DNA from: Pyrus communis
Taxonomy: Eukaryota; Streptophyta; Magnoliopsida; Rosales; Rosaceae
DNA length: 64,000 nt
Assembly (NCBI RefSeq): GCF_963583255.1
Contig: NC_084805.1
Location: forward strand, 9,664,827 to 9,728,826
Direction of reading: 5' to 3'
Part shown: positions 47,085 through 58,672 of the stretch, piece after piece
How the letters are laid out: each line of letters starts with the position of its first letter
Position numbering within the stretch: position 1 is the first letter of the stretch
Notes under the pieces: generated by a model
Told to the model about the DNA's origin: nothing
What the model saw: only the letters and a program-made list of their open reading frames with translations
Database searches by the model: none
Position numbers and translations under genes: made by a program

Positions 47085-47439
47085 TCCAAATGCTAGAACT
47101 CATGCCCATTTCATTCAAAGCATGTTATTGATTTGCATAACACATATTCAAGAAGAAGTTGTGTAGTGACCACCACCATAGCCAAATAGCCTTACTTCCC
47201 ATACTTCGTATATGTTGTAAGTTTTAACCCCGTTGAGCCTTGTTTAGCTTTTATTCTTTGTTTACCCACATTTTCCTCACCTAGCCTAGTTTAGGACAAT
47301 CCCCACCCTTGTTCTTAAAAGATAGTGAGCATGACTTAATTGAATTCCTTTTGAGTTACATTATGAAAGAAAATAAGTGTGGGGGAGAGAATGTTTAAGT
47401 GTTTATGTTTTGAGATTCAAAAGAAAAGAAAAAGAAAAG

Positions 47440-47477
<38 letters not shown>

Positions 47478-50271
47478 GAAAAAAATGAAAGAATAAGTGA
47501 TTGAAGAAAGGTTCCAAAACACCAATTCTGGGTGTAAATTGTCTAAATTCTCCCTTTTTGTTCAAAAGTTGAGTTTTCATTCAAAAGTGAATTCTAAGTT
47601 GATTCAAATGCTTTGCTCACTATTTCTTTAAAAACCTTTGTTTTCCATATCCCTTCTTTGTTATCCACATACCCCAAGCCCCGTTACAACCCTTGACTTC
47701 TATCTTGAGTGTTGTGTATTTCAATTTGTGGAGTTTGAACTTGGTATGAGCTTATGGTATCACTGGTTCTCGCGTCTAAATAGTAGCATTCCATTCATGA
47801 GATCATATCTAAACATGCTTATTAACTCCAGAAATTGCTTCCTTTGAAATACATATATGTGAGTGTTTGTTTTTATGATTACATCAATCTTCTCACATAT
47901 AACTAGTTTAGGGTGTGTAGTCAGAAAATCTGTGTGAAAAACGAGAGCATATCTTGTAAGGATTTGAGCAAATTCTCTAAGGCATGTTACTACATTCAAA
48001 ACATGGTTTTAAATGCTTAATTGTGAAATAGTATGTGGTGACTATGATTAAGAATGTATTCAAGTGTGAAGATGACTAAAATCTATGGGAATAATGATTT
48101 TTAACTTGTCTTGTGCATTGGAAATCCGTGAGACGATTGTTGGAAGGTGTAGGTTGTGTTTTGTTCGTTTTGTCTAGTTTCGTGTTCTTTTGTTTTGTTT
48201 TGCTCGAGGACTAGCAAAAGATAAGTGTGGGGGTATTTGATAGGAGCATATTCATGCGACTTAAATAGCTTGTTCTCGTGCATTTACGTTATGTTTCTTT
48301 AGTTATTTTAGTACTTTAAGCTATTTTCGTGTGTTTGTAGGTCCAAAGGGCTAAAGGAGCAAAAAGATGCATTTTGGAGACTTTTGGAGCACTTTTGGGC
48401 TAAGGACGGATAGCTTATGCTTGAAGCCAAAGTGTTGGACGAAATTGAAAACCTAATTAAAGACCAAAGTGTTGGAACCTTGTTCCCTTTAGTTTTAGGA
48501 CATTTAAACCTTTCCTTTATCCTTAGCCGTGCATAACATTCCAACATTCCACACTATCACTTATCACACACCACATATCACTTATCACATATCACTTACC
48601 ACTTATCATTCACCACATATCATTCACCACTTATCATATCATACATTCATTTATCACTTATCATAATCATTCACTTATCACTTAACATATCATACACTTA
48701 TCACTTATCACTCATAATCATCTACACATTTAAACACATGTACTTCACCTACAACATCCACCCACTTCACCTACAACATCCACCTACTTCACCTACAACA
48801 TCCACCCACTTCACCTACAACATCCACCTACTTCACCTACAACATCCACCTACTTCACCTACAACCTCCACTTACTTCACCAACCTCACACACTTACCTC
48901 CCCTACAAATCCAAACACCATCCTTCCATCTCCACAACTCCTCTTCCATTCCTCCACCACTCCCCAAACCATTCACACCATCAAACTATCCCTAGACCTT
49001 GTGCTACAACGAAGAGGAAGATAAGAGGGCCTAAACGTTCATACAATTCAAGTTTGAGTTGTTGGAATGTTTAGGTGTTTCTTTGATTTCAATGTTTAAT
49101 TTCAATACTCTTTGTTTTGTACGAATGAGGAATAGAAGAGAAGAGTGCCTAAACGTTCATACAATTCAAGTTTGAGTTGTTGGAATGTTTAGGTGTTTCT
49201 TTGATTCTCTTTATTTTGTACGTATGAGGTACTAAACCCCCCTTGGCTAGGGGGGGATTTGAAATAAATGTTTATGCTTGCATTTTGATTTGATTACTTC
49301 TAATTGCGTTTCATAAGTTGTGGATTCAATTTGTTTAACCGTTTGATTGATAACTTATTTATGTATGTTTATTGAGAGTGCACGCTTAATTTTCATGCAT
49401 GAATATGACGCTAGAATATAAGTAAGTTTCACCTAATCGTTATGAACTTATATTCACAAGTAGTGGAGGTTGCTTATAAACAATCGCGTTAAACGAATTC
49501 TTGGCATAAGTTTCATGCGTATTCCATAGTAACGAATGCCTCGTCAACACTTATAGTTTTCATAATGCTTAATGATCTTTGATTGTATCTTTATTGTGCT
49601 GTTCACGTAAAGGACTTTTGGAGAATGTTGTGAATTGCGTTGCGCTAACCCATCCAATTCATTAACTTAAGGAAAACTTGACGGTTAATTTAAGCGGACC
49701 TAATTAACCCGGGGTGATGAGTTTCATAATTTATTGAAATGCAATTGGAAATCTTTTTATTATGTAAGTGTAACATGTGTGGAGAAGAACCCCTTAGCTA
49801 TTCTATCATCCATTCATTCCATTTCATCAATTTCGTTTTTATAATCTGTTTTAATTAGAATCTGTCCATTTAGTTTATTTTCGTCCAAACCTCAATCCCC
49901 ATTTATTTTAAAGTGTTAGATTAGTTAGAAATATTTTTAGTTTGTGTTTATAAGTGTTTTGATTCAATTTGTTAAACAAATTCGTCCAAATTTGTGTTTG
50001 TGCTCAGATCTGCCCAGAAAGTGGTTTTTAGGCAGATTTGAGTGTGTTTGTGTTGTTTTGAATCTTTTGGTTTGTTTGAGTGTTTTAAGCATTTAATTTT
50101 GCATTCTTTGAGTCTAGTATAGTATTTTATATTGTGTTTTTACGTTTTTGAGTCAAATCCAAGTGATTAACAATCCCTCCTAATCCCCGGTCCAGAACGA
50201 TCCCTACTTGCACCTATACTACAATTTGACGAAAAGAGGGTTTAATTTGTGTGCGTATAAATCTCGCATCA
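47085..50271 (+). mobile_element. Fragment D: 3' end of an opposite-facing Athila-type element
   Basis: It starts inside the 3' noncoding block (homologous to E near 63800 and B near 26370), has an A run (47440-47470), a polypurine tract AAGTGTGGGGGT at 48223-48234, and a complete 2034-bp LTR at 48238-50271. The right end is a natural LTR terminus (CGCATCA) and the left end is a break. It replaces 207 bp of the C LTR, so there is no simple target duplication. Confidence 0.9.
48238..50271 (+). repeat. 3' LTR of fragment D
   Basis: It runs from TGATAGGAGCATATTCATG to GTATAAATCTCGCATCA. It is the same length (2034 bp) and subfamily as the E LTR, with five 22-bp minisatellite units (48753-48862) plus a degenerate one, and hairpins near 49030-49075 and 49150-49195. 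Confidence 0.92.
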
Positions 50272-51073
50272 GAAGCTCACGGCTAGGGAAGGGAGAATGT
50301 GTTTGTAATGTGTTGTGTATGAAATGAGATGTCAATTGAATGAATGAATGCAAGGGTATTTATAGGAGTAGTGGAGGGAACATATGGCTATGTCATTTGT
50401 AGGTGAAGTAGGTGGATGTTGTAGGTGAAGTAGGTGGATGTTGTAGGTGAAGTGGATGTTGTAGGTGAAGTAGGTGGATGTTGTAGGTGAAGTAGGTGGA
50501 TGTTGTAGGTGAAGTGGGTGGATGTTGTAGGTGAAGTAGGTGGATGTTGTAGGTGAAGTGGATGTTGTAGGTGAGGTAGGTGGATGTTATGTTAAGTGAT
50601 AAGTGATAAGTGATATGATATGTGGTTATGATATGATAAGTGGTTAAGTGGTGATGATAAGTGATAAGTGATTAAGTGATATGATATGTGGTGATGATAA
50701 GTGATAAGTGCATGTGGGTTAACTAATGAAGGAAATGCATGTGCAATGACAATGTGTTAGAATGGATGTGTGTTATGCATGGCATGATTGGGATTAGGAA
50801 AGGTTTAAATGTCCTAAAACTAAAGAGAACAAGGTTCCAACACTTTGGCTCCAATTAGGTCTTCAATTTCGTCCAACACTTTGGCTTCAAGCATAAGCTA
50901 TCCGTCCTTAGCCCAAAAGTGCTCCAAAAGTCTCCAAAATGCATCTTTTTGCTCCTTTAGCCCTTTGGACCTACAAACACACGAAAATAGCTTAAAGTAC
51001 TAAAATAACTAAAGAAACATAACGTAAATGTACGAGAACAAGCCATTTAAGTCGCATAAATATGCTCCTATCA
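50272..51073 (-). repeat. 5' LTR of element C, U3 part
   Basis: 802 bp matching 39934-40735. It includes the TATA box (TATTTATA at 50357-50364 on the plus strand) and the nine-unit minisatellite at 50399-50588. The target duplication GTCAC follows at 51074-51078. Confidence 0.9.
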
Positions 51074-51078
51074 GTCAC

Positions 51079-51250
51079 CCATCGAAGAAGGTCGTGACCA
51101 AAAGGCACTACCTCACACGGTAAAAGCAACGCATGGCAACATGCTCCAAGCAGTGGCAAGAGGCACGACTACGTCACCCCCTGAGGAAAGTCATGACCAA
51201 AACGCACTACCCCACACGGTAAAAGTGACGCACGGTAACAAGCTCTAAGA
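51079..51250 (+). repeat. Tandem units of element H with CACACGGTAAAAG
   Basis: Two degenerate units of about 100 bp with GACCAAAAGGCACTACCTCA-like and CACACGGTAAAAGTGACGC blocks. A third unit lies on the other side of C (about 38545-38689). This proves that the two flanks of C were contiguous. Confidence 0.75.
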
Positions 51251-51861
51251 AGTAGCTATTGGGCATGGCAGCAGCAGCAAACCCACGGCAAAAGCTTCAA
51301 GGTAGTCCATGGCAAGCAATTGTGTGTACGAAAAAAAACACACACTGAATGGTCCTATATATAGGGGTTAATTGCTTCCTAAGGCATACCCAAATAACAA
51401 AAGGAAAATAGGAAAAAACAAGGAGGTACATTCCCACCAAAAGAAGGAAGCAAATTCCAAGAAAAATGGCAAGTTTCAGCCAATCTATGCAGGCAGGACG
51501 TTTTTGGTAATAATTTAAATTTCCGAAAGCATTTTGATGCAATGCCAATTGCAGAAGGAAGCTAAGTGGCTGAGGATCATTGTATCCAAATTCCATAATT
51601 TTCACTAAAGCCAAACATTCTTATTTTCAAAATCATTCTCATAGAAGTCGCTTACTCGTTAGGATTGCGCAACTGTAGGAAAATGCAAAGTTGAAGGTTT
51701 TTCCCATTTTTCCTAGTGGCATGCGATATATGCTTGAAAAGATAAGAAACAAAGCTACGTTTCCCATATTTTTTCAGAATTTTGCAGAAGAGAGATCAAC
51801 CTCAAAATGGACGTGCAAATCAGATGACATGTTTCCCAAAACAAAAAAGAAAAACAGGATA
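51251..51861 (+). other. 3' noncoding DNA of element H
   Basis: No convincing ORF. The 105-residue minus-strand frame here has no recognisable domain. It lies between two repeat arrays of the Tat 3' region. Confidence 0.45.
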
Positions 51862-52130
51862 CCACCTTGCCATGGGGAATCAAAAGGGGAATAAAAGTAC
51901 TTCCCCCTTGCCGTAGAAAATCAAAACAAGGAAGAAAGACTCCTTCGTGGAAATCAAAACAAGAGAAAAAAAAACTCCTTCCCTGCCGTGGAATCAAAAG
52001 AAGAAAGGAAAAAATCCCTCCTTCATGCCATAGGAAATCAAAAAAAGAAACAAACAAAAAAAAAAAAAAAAAAAAAAAAAAGAAAGAAAGAAAAAATTCC
52101 CCCTTACCGTGGGAAAAGATAAAAAAAAAA
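51862..52130 (+). repeat. Degenerate tandem repeat, CTTGCCGTGG/GGAATCAAAA units
   Basis: About six units of 40-50 bp, each with a TTGCCGTGG-like start, AAATCAAAA and an A-rich end. It includes a long A run (52049-52081). Confidence 0.75.
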
Positions 52131-52283
52131 GGAAAGTAAAAATGCACATCCTACTCATCCAAGGATAAGCATTAAATCTTCCCAAAACCTTGAAGGAAAT
52201 CACCAAAGCTTTCCAACATTTTGAAGTAAGCCACCTTTGTTACCAAAATTGAAGAGGATTCCTATCGAAGGAAGGGAAAATGT

Positions 52284-52372
52284 TCATTTTTCTACAACCA
52301 CAAGGAAAAATGTTTGTTGTCCTACAACCACAAGGATAGAAGTTTGTTTTCCTACAACCATAAGGAAAAGTT
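52284..52372 (+). repeat. Tandem repeat of about 32 bp, three units
   Basis: Three units around CCTACAACCACAAGGA separated by AAATGTTTGTT-like spacers. Confidence 0.8.
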
Positions 52373-52454
52373 CAGAATGTGCCAAATGCATCTTGTAAAA
52401 AAATTATGGAAAATCACTATGCACAATAAGTACGTGCCGATTTATCCATTTTCA

Positions 52455-52800
52455 CGTTTTCCTTCAAGATCAAGCCTCTACGGCCCTTAAAGAAAGAAGT
52501 TCATTTCATCAAGATCAAGCCTTTGTGGCCCTTGAAGAAAAGTTTTCATTTCTTTCAAGACCAAGCCTCGGCGGCCCTTGAAGAAATGTTCCGTTCAAGA
52601 AATATGCCTCACTGGCCCTTGGCGAAATTCACCACTTCAATTCAAGACCAAGCCTCTACATCCCTTGAAGAAATGCTTTGATCAAGAAACACGCCTCGAT
52701 GGCCCTTGACGAAGTTCATCATCGCAATTCAAGAAATACACTTCCACGGCCCTTAAAGAAACAAACTAATTCAAGGTCAAGTCTCAACGACCCTTGAGTT
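52455..52800 (+). repeat. Tandem repeat with CAAGCCTC and GGCCCTTGAAGAA blocks
   Basis: About seven degenerate units of 40-60 bp, each with TCAAGA, AAGCCTC and GGCCCTTGAAGAAA. Such arrays just upstream of the 3' LTR are common in Tat elements. Confidence 0.8.
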
Positions 52801-52885
52801 AGAACATTCACATTGCAGGACTTCAAAACACGTTTCCTACATGTGACAAGCACATGACTACAACGCGCCTTGAAGTGCGGGCATT

Positions 52886-53810
52886 TGTAGACATGTAAAT
52901 TTCGTTGCATATAAAACAATGTATCACAAAGCTCCACATGGCATATGACTCATCATAAATGGACAAGTCATCAATGACATGTGGCACAAATGAAGCAAGG
53001 GAAGTATAAAACATTCCCTAAATTTGGCTAAGAGAAGAAACATCCTTTAAATTTGGCAAAGAAGGTCCAAAATCGTTCAAAATCGGAAAGAAAAAAAAAA
53101 AGTTAAAGCATCTTCATAAAACAAGTAAGAATTGAAGATTGCTAACAAAATATGCAACAAGGTTCTTAAATTCGGCTAAAACAAGGAAAGTGGTTAAAAT
53201 TAATATACAAAACATGCCTAAATTCTCTCATGGACAAATTAGGACACAAATCAAAGCCAAATTCTCCTAAAGGCAAGCCTTGAAAAGCCTATAAATACAA
53301 GGTGCTCCCACAAGCATTTAGGTGGAAAAAATGTCTATGCAAAAAAACCTCTACCAAACCTTTGAAGACTAATACGCTACCAAAGCTCTCTTCGAAGAAC
53401 ATTCAACCAAAGCCGAAGCTTTCTCTCGACCAAAGCTGAAGCACTTCCTTGAAGAATCAACAAGTGCTCGTGTCGATTCCTTCAAGACTTTGTTGCAAGC
53501 TTATAAACTTGTAGCAATGTTCGTCTCATGATCAAGTTGCCAAGACCCTTGAAGCAACGAAATCCCGCATCCACACTATCTTTGCCACACATTGAGGTGA
53601 AGACCATCCCCACGTTTGTTTCAAGCTCAAAACTTGAAGCAATCATTCATCGCAACCCTTAGATCAACAATCAACCATCTACGTTAAGTTTGAAGACTGA
53701 ATCAGAGGAAAAGTTGTTAACAGAGATTGTAACCTACAAATTTAAATCAATACGAATCTACTTTGTACACGTGTTATCGTCTCATTCGATATAGAATTTT
53801 AGTGTTTATA
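52886..53810 (+). repeat. 3' LTR of Tat element H
   Basis: About 925 bp, TGTAGACATG to GTGTTTATA, homologous to 8415-9361 with many differences. The terminal CA is mutated to TA. It is preceded by GAAGTGCGGGCATT, a weak polypurine tract. Confidence 0.82.
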
Positions 53811-54292
53811 CCCGCAGACTCGCTTACTTCTGTAAGAAAGGCACTTGATTGTTGGTTCTATGGTTAATAGCTTTGCAAAGGCCCTAAGCCTAGATCGGCA
53901 GTCATATAGGTCATGCAAGGCCATCTACTTATTAAGATCTAGTGGACCACTGCTATGAAACATGCAACTACGAAGGTTATTCGACCATGCAAGTTAGAAG
54001 TTTCAAAAGATGCCTCAAGCAAGCAAAGAATCACACCTGACAACCCGAAGTTGGCACCTAAAGCAATGAAGTTGTGCTTGACTGCTTTGTTCAAAGCAGT
54101 TTACTCAATTGTTCATTCTCCGACTAAAGCTTGAAGCAAGGCAAAGAGACAAAGATGAAATAAAGCAAAGAAAAATAGTCTATTAAATTCTAGCTAATTG
54201 GTAAACTGGCACAATGGCCAACAAAGTTCAAGCAAAGGAAAAAGCAAACAGGAAAGGAAAATAAAGTAAATCCTAAAGTCTATCTAAAAAGA
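53811..54292. other. Noncoding DNA, probably of a second Tat element
   Basis: No ORF or repeat recognised. It precedes (in plus sense) the 3' end of the antisense gene below, so it may be the same kind of 3' region as in H. Confidence 0.4.
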
Positions 54293-57200
54293 CTACTCTT
54301 CATCAGCTTGGCCATCTTCAACAGCCACATCGCACCCAACAACATCAACCTCCTCCGCTTCATCTACAGCTTCCCCATTTTGAGCAGCATTGTCACTAAC
54401 CACCCCTGCTTGGGCAGCATAACCTTCGGCCGCACCTACCTAGGTAGCCTGATCTTTAACAGCTCCACCTATGGTGCTCTTGAAGTAAAACTTAAGAAGA
54501 TCTTCGAAAGAAATAACAAAAAGCTCGATGTCCTTATCAGAAAAGGTGTAGTCAGAATTTATGCCAAAGAAATTATTTATGTAGCCAAGCTTGTAGAAGT
54601 TAACTTGACCTTGGGCAAAGACAACCTCAAGACTGGACTTCTCACTTTTCAGTTGCTTATTCTCCTCAATTAGGTCAGTACGAGCATTATGCAACTCATC
54701 TAGTTCCTTCTTCAGGTTCTCGCTGGTGGTCAACACTTTTTTTAGCTCCATTTCCTTGGACTCAAGTCTACTGACGGCCTTCTTGAGTCAAACAATGTCA
54801 TTATGCATGGCGAGTAACTTTACGTCTTTGGCATCATAGGCAAACTAAAATTCCAAAGTTGTACGCTCAAGATCCTGCACTAGCAACACTGAAGGATTAT
54901 TTTGGAAGATGACATGTTCATTTAAGCAACATCATTAGCATGCAATTAATAAATTAAAGGCGGAATCATGCTAGCATGCACTTAAAAACAAAACATTACC
55001 CATGAATGTTCAAAGCCTAGTAAAATGGTGAACCAATAATCAACTCAAAACAAAGTGAGTTGAAATATATACCTTTGTAGATTCCTCTTTGTATTTAAAC
55101 AAAGGCTAATCACCCAAAGAGAGGGCCTTCATTCCTTGCATCTTAGATCTATGGATTTGGATGGATGAAAAAGGTTTCTCCAAAGTTCCCAAAATTGAGA
55201 ACCTCTAATGATTCATCACCAAGGCATAATGAAGAAGAAATGAGTGACCTTGGAGGAGTTTGATTGCTAGATGATCCCTCCAAGGTGGCCGAAATTTTAG
55301 AGAGAAAGGAGAGCTTGTGTTCTCATCCTTTCCCCAAAAACAACCCTTAATGAATTTTAGGCTATAAAGTCCTTTATATAGTCCCTTCAAATAAGTGACC
55401 TAATGGACCAAAAGCCCTATTCTTCTAACATGGCCGGCCTATAGGGTTTATTGGGCTTTCAAGCCCTTTGTTTATTCAAGTTGTCATACAACTTGAGTTA
55501 ATGGGCTTGACATTCAAATCCCATTGGGCCTTGCGGCCCAAAACTAACCCGAGGTCTTTAACGAACTTATTCGTTTGATTAATTAACATATTAATTAATC
55601 CTAGCCTTAGATAAATAATTAAACCATTTAATTATTCTTACTCATCTCCGTTGTTTCTTCAAACTCTACCTTACTCGGTGAACGATCCATTAGGTTCCTT
55701 TTAGCGAGGCAGTGGGCGATTAAAACTCTTTCTAATCGATTGTGAATTGAAACTTACTTTCAATTCTCCCGTTAGTGATAATACACTTTTAGGGCTTCCA
55801 CAAACCATGGTTGACGCCTAGCAGCATGTCATGGTTACCCAAGCTAATCAGAAGAGGTGGAGAACCTATTTAGTTTTAGGATTACAAATGCAATACGGTC
55901 TTTCTCTAATACAATACTCTTGACCACATTGTTTGGTTTGATAGTTTATTCATGTCTACTATCCAATGTGAGTCTTGTGCTTATATGATTACCTTGAATG
56001 TGATTTGGAACACATTCCTAAATCTCATTATACTTTGGCCAAAGATTCTTAATCATATCATAGAGTATTCTCCCTCAAACAGTTTGAAGGTTAGAGATCC
56101 CTTGTTGCGCATTCACTTGCCTCCATGGCTAAGTGGCTTAACCCCAACGATGCCGTGGACACCCTCCTGATGGAGTGACTTTGACATAATCAAAGATTAA
56201 GGACCTAACCACAAGACAACTGTGATGCCTCAGGTCAAAAGACTAATTTGCATTATCCCAACCATGAGTTCTCATGTGACATAAATATGAGAACTCTTCG
56301 TTGATTGTGTTCAGTGAACTCATTCTCTATTGAGCACCTACGTACTTGTCTTGATGTCACACACACCAATGACTCGAGACTAGTCACTCTCCCTGAGAGA
56401 AGACATAGCACGTACTGATCTTAACGGACTGTCAATGCCCAATTGACAATCCTATGATCAGGAACGTTTAGGATGTGTTAACGAAAGAATGGTCTCATGA
56501 ATCGAACTTCTTTAGATCGCATTCTTCCAATCACATATTCCTTGGACTTATCGTTTAAGCATATAACATTTATATGAGACGGCTCAAACAATAATCTTTG
56601 CCCTTTACATTTAAACTACATTAGTTTAACTTTGTGAAATGTCCGTAAAGTATCATCATATGATTGGTTTTAGGGCATATTTCCAACAAACACTTGGACT
56701 TCAATCTCATTCTTTGCAATGTCATACTTCCCCTGGATCGTGTCAACCTGAGCTTTCAAGTTAATGATCTCTTGGTGAACAATCTCAAGCTGCAGAGCAG
56801 TAGAGGCACAGACATCAAATCCCTTCAAAAAGGTAAGTTAAGACTCTAACTTCTTAATTTTATTAGCAGTCGAGCAAGCTTATGCTACCATGGCTACCGC
56901 TATCTCCCTAGCAGCCTTGGCGTCATCCTACTTCATACGCATATACTCAACTGCCAGGATCATAGATTTCTATATCACAGCAAACAGGGAACCCCTTCAC
57001 GACTAAGCCTCATGCCTCGTGAAGAAACTGAAGTCGACAACCTTGTTCATGCCATCAACAAACTTGGCATATGTTTCCATGCCCTTAAGAAGATCAAGCT
57101 TCAGTAGTACATAGATCTCAGAAAACTCCCCCAAGGCTAGTTTGGTAGATTGATCGCAGTTGCTTATGTGGGAAGGTGCTTCATTCTCAACAGGAGGGGC

Positions 57201-57768
57201 AGGCCTTGACACCGTCTTGGCAGTGGAATCACCATCCTCGCTTTTTGCCACTACACGCTCGTCTGGAATCGGATCAAACTTGGGCATGGAAGGTTGTCTG
57301 GGAATAAACCCAGGCACAAGGTGCGTAATCTTGTTAGCAACTGTTCTAGTAACCCTTGAAGCAGCAAGCTTCACAAGCTCAGATCCAGTAGGCTCTTTCT
57401 TATTCCTGGAAGAACTTAAGTCAACCACAAGCCTCCCAACAGTGGACGAACGAGTAGCAGAAGAAGTCTTCAGCTTTTTCTCCACCGACGGCTCTCGAGC
57501 AGGCGATGAAGATTTCTTTCTCCCACCTTCACTTGCAACAAGCTCCACAGTGGAGATCAGACAAGCAAACACGTTACCTTTAATCCTCATAATCTTCTCC
57601 TATGGGGGCATCCCACATTTCTCCCTACAAAGAAGAATGAGCAGCCAACACCACTTGCGATATTCAGCAAAGATCCCCAAAGCAATGTGCACCTTCTTCA
57701 TGTCTAGATAAGTCTTTAAAGTTGAACCGAACTCCAAATCTATATAAGCATAGGAGGACAATTAAAAG
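54293..57768 (-). pseudogene. Antisense coiled-coil gene of a second Tat-like element (H2)
   Basis: On the minus strand, coding runs from the insertion point of E (about 57768) through frame 57590-57003 (SSPAREPSVEKKLKTSSATR, a Ser/Lys-rich linker; LALGEFSEIYVLLKLDLLKG), a piece at 57000-56694, then beyond the solo LTR from 54884, with MELKKVLTTSENLKKELDEL at 54751 as a clear coiled coil. FYKLGYINNFFG and an acidic tail ending GQADEE at 54293 complete it. This layout is recalled from Tat-associated mobile-domain proteins, whose N-terminal domain would lie beyond E. A stop at 54437-54439 and others make it a pseudogene. Confidence 0.65.
54890..56688 (-). repeat. Copia-like solo LTR
   Basis: 1799 bp. 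On the minus strand it begins TGTTGGAAATATGCCC and ends AATCCTTCA, flanked by a perfect target duplication AACAC (54885-54889 and 56689-56693). It has no internal region. The TGTTGGAAATATG start is typical of a group of plant Copia LTRs; the family assignment is from memory. The short open frames inside are not genes. Confidence 0.85.
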
Positions 57769-58302
57769 GCAACTGATAGGAGCATATTCATGCGACTTAA
57801 ATGGCTTGTTCTCGTGCATTTACGTTATGTTTCTTTAGTTATTTTAGTACTTTAAGCTATTTTCGTGTGTTTATAGGTCCAAAGGGCTAAAGGAGCAAAA
57901 AGATGCATTTTGGAGACTTTTGGAGCACTTTTGGGCTAAGGATGGATAGCTTATGCTTGGAGCCAAAGTGTTGGACGAAATTGAAGACCTAATTGAAGAC
58001 CAAAGTGTTGGAACCTTGTTCTCTTTAGTTTTAGGACATTTAAAACCTTTCCTAATCCCAATCATGCCATGCATAACACACATCCATTCTAACACATTGT
58101 CATTGCACATGCATTTCCTTCATTAGTTAATTCACATGCTCCATACTTATCATCACCACTCATTACTTATCACATATCATCACCATTTATCACTTATCAT
58201 TCACCACTTATCATATCATACATTCATTTATCACTTATCATAATCATTCACTTATCACTTAACATATCATACACTTATCACTTATCACTCATAATCATCT
58301 AC

Positions 58303-58412
58303 AACATCCACCTACTTCACCTACAACATCCACCTACTTCACCTACAACATCCACCTAATTCACCTACAACATCCACCTACTTCACCTACAACATCCACC
58401 TACTTCACCTAC
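58303..58412 (+). repeat. Minisatellite in U3 of LTR E
   Basis: Five 22-bp units (AACATCCACC then TACTTCACCTAC), the reverse complement of the C array. It ends 35 bp upstream of the TATA box. Confidence 0.92.
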
Positions 58413-58446
58413 AAATGACATAGCCATATGTTCCCTCCACTACTCC

Positions 58447-58454
58447 TATAAATA
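58447..58454 (+). promoter_or_regulatory. LTR TATA box (element E)
   Basis: TATAAATA followed by CCCTTGCATTCATTC, conserved in position with A and C. Confidence 0.68.
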
Positions 58455-58672
58455 CCCTTGCATTCATTCATTCATGGACATCTCATTTTCATACACAACA
58501 CATTACAAACACATTCTCCCTTCCCTAGCCGTGAGCTTCCCATCTCTCCCCTTATAATCCAAACACCATTTTTCCATTCCCCTTCCACTTCTACACCACT
58601 CCTCATCCATTTCCATAATCCCCCAAACCTCACCTTAGACCTTGTGCTACAACAAAGAGGAAGAGAAGAGGG

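Larger units (their letters stand above)
38690..51073 (-). mobile_element. Non-autonomous Athila-derived element C
   Basis: Minus-strand element with target duplication GTCAC at 38685-38689 and 51074-51078. It has a 3' LTR (38690-40735), a polypurine tract, a short internal region (40736-46047), a primer site and a 5' LTR interrupted by fragment D. It carries no capsid, protease, RT or integrase. It keeps a Gag-linker ORF, the antisense EAR/coiled-coil gene and a 175-residue sense ORF. Without D and with its lost 207 bp it would be about 9.4 kb. It inserted in a tandem repeat of element H. Confidence 0.93.
8415..53810 (+). mobile_element. Tat-lineage Ty3/gypsy element H, host of nested insertions
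   Basis: Two related LTRs in the same orientation (8415-9361 and 52886-53810) bracket Tat-type gag, protease, an RT-less pol, tandem-repeat 3' noncoding DNA and an antisense plant-mobile-domain gene. Removing the insertions at 12371-16738, 16766-18220, 22738-37424 and 38690-51073 leaves about 12.5 kb. Coding joins on both sides of each insertion and the matching target duplications support one element. The 5-bp flanks of H itself (CATAG and CCCGC) do not match, so one end may be rearranged. Many stops show it is old and dead. Confidence 0.8.

Noticed and set aside
48738..48995. Open frame with repeated HFTYNIH and HPPTSPTTST units
   Set aside because: It is the 22-bp minisatellite of the LTR read in one frame, with no family and no conserved length.
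51297..51614. 105-residue minus-strand frame with a hydrophobic segment
   Set aside because: It lies in Tat 3' noncoding DNA between repeat arrays. It has no family motif, and its length is what chance allows in A+T-rich DNA.
55205..56849. Short frames inside the Copia-like solo LTR
   Set aside because: The segment has clear LTR ends and a target duplication, and none of the frames resembles a known protein.
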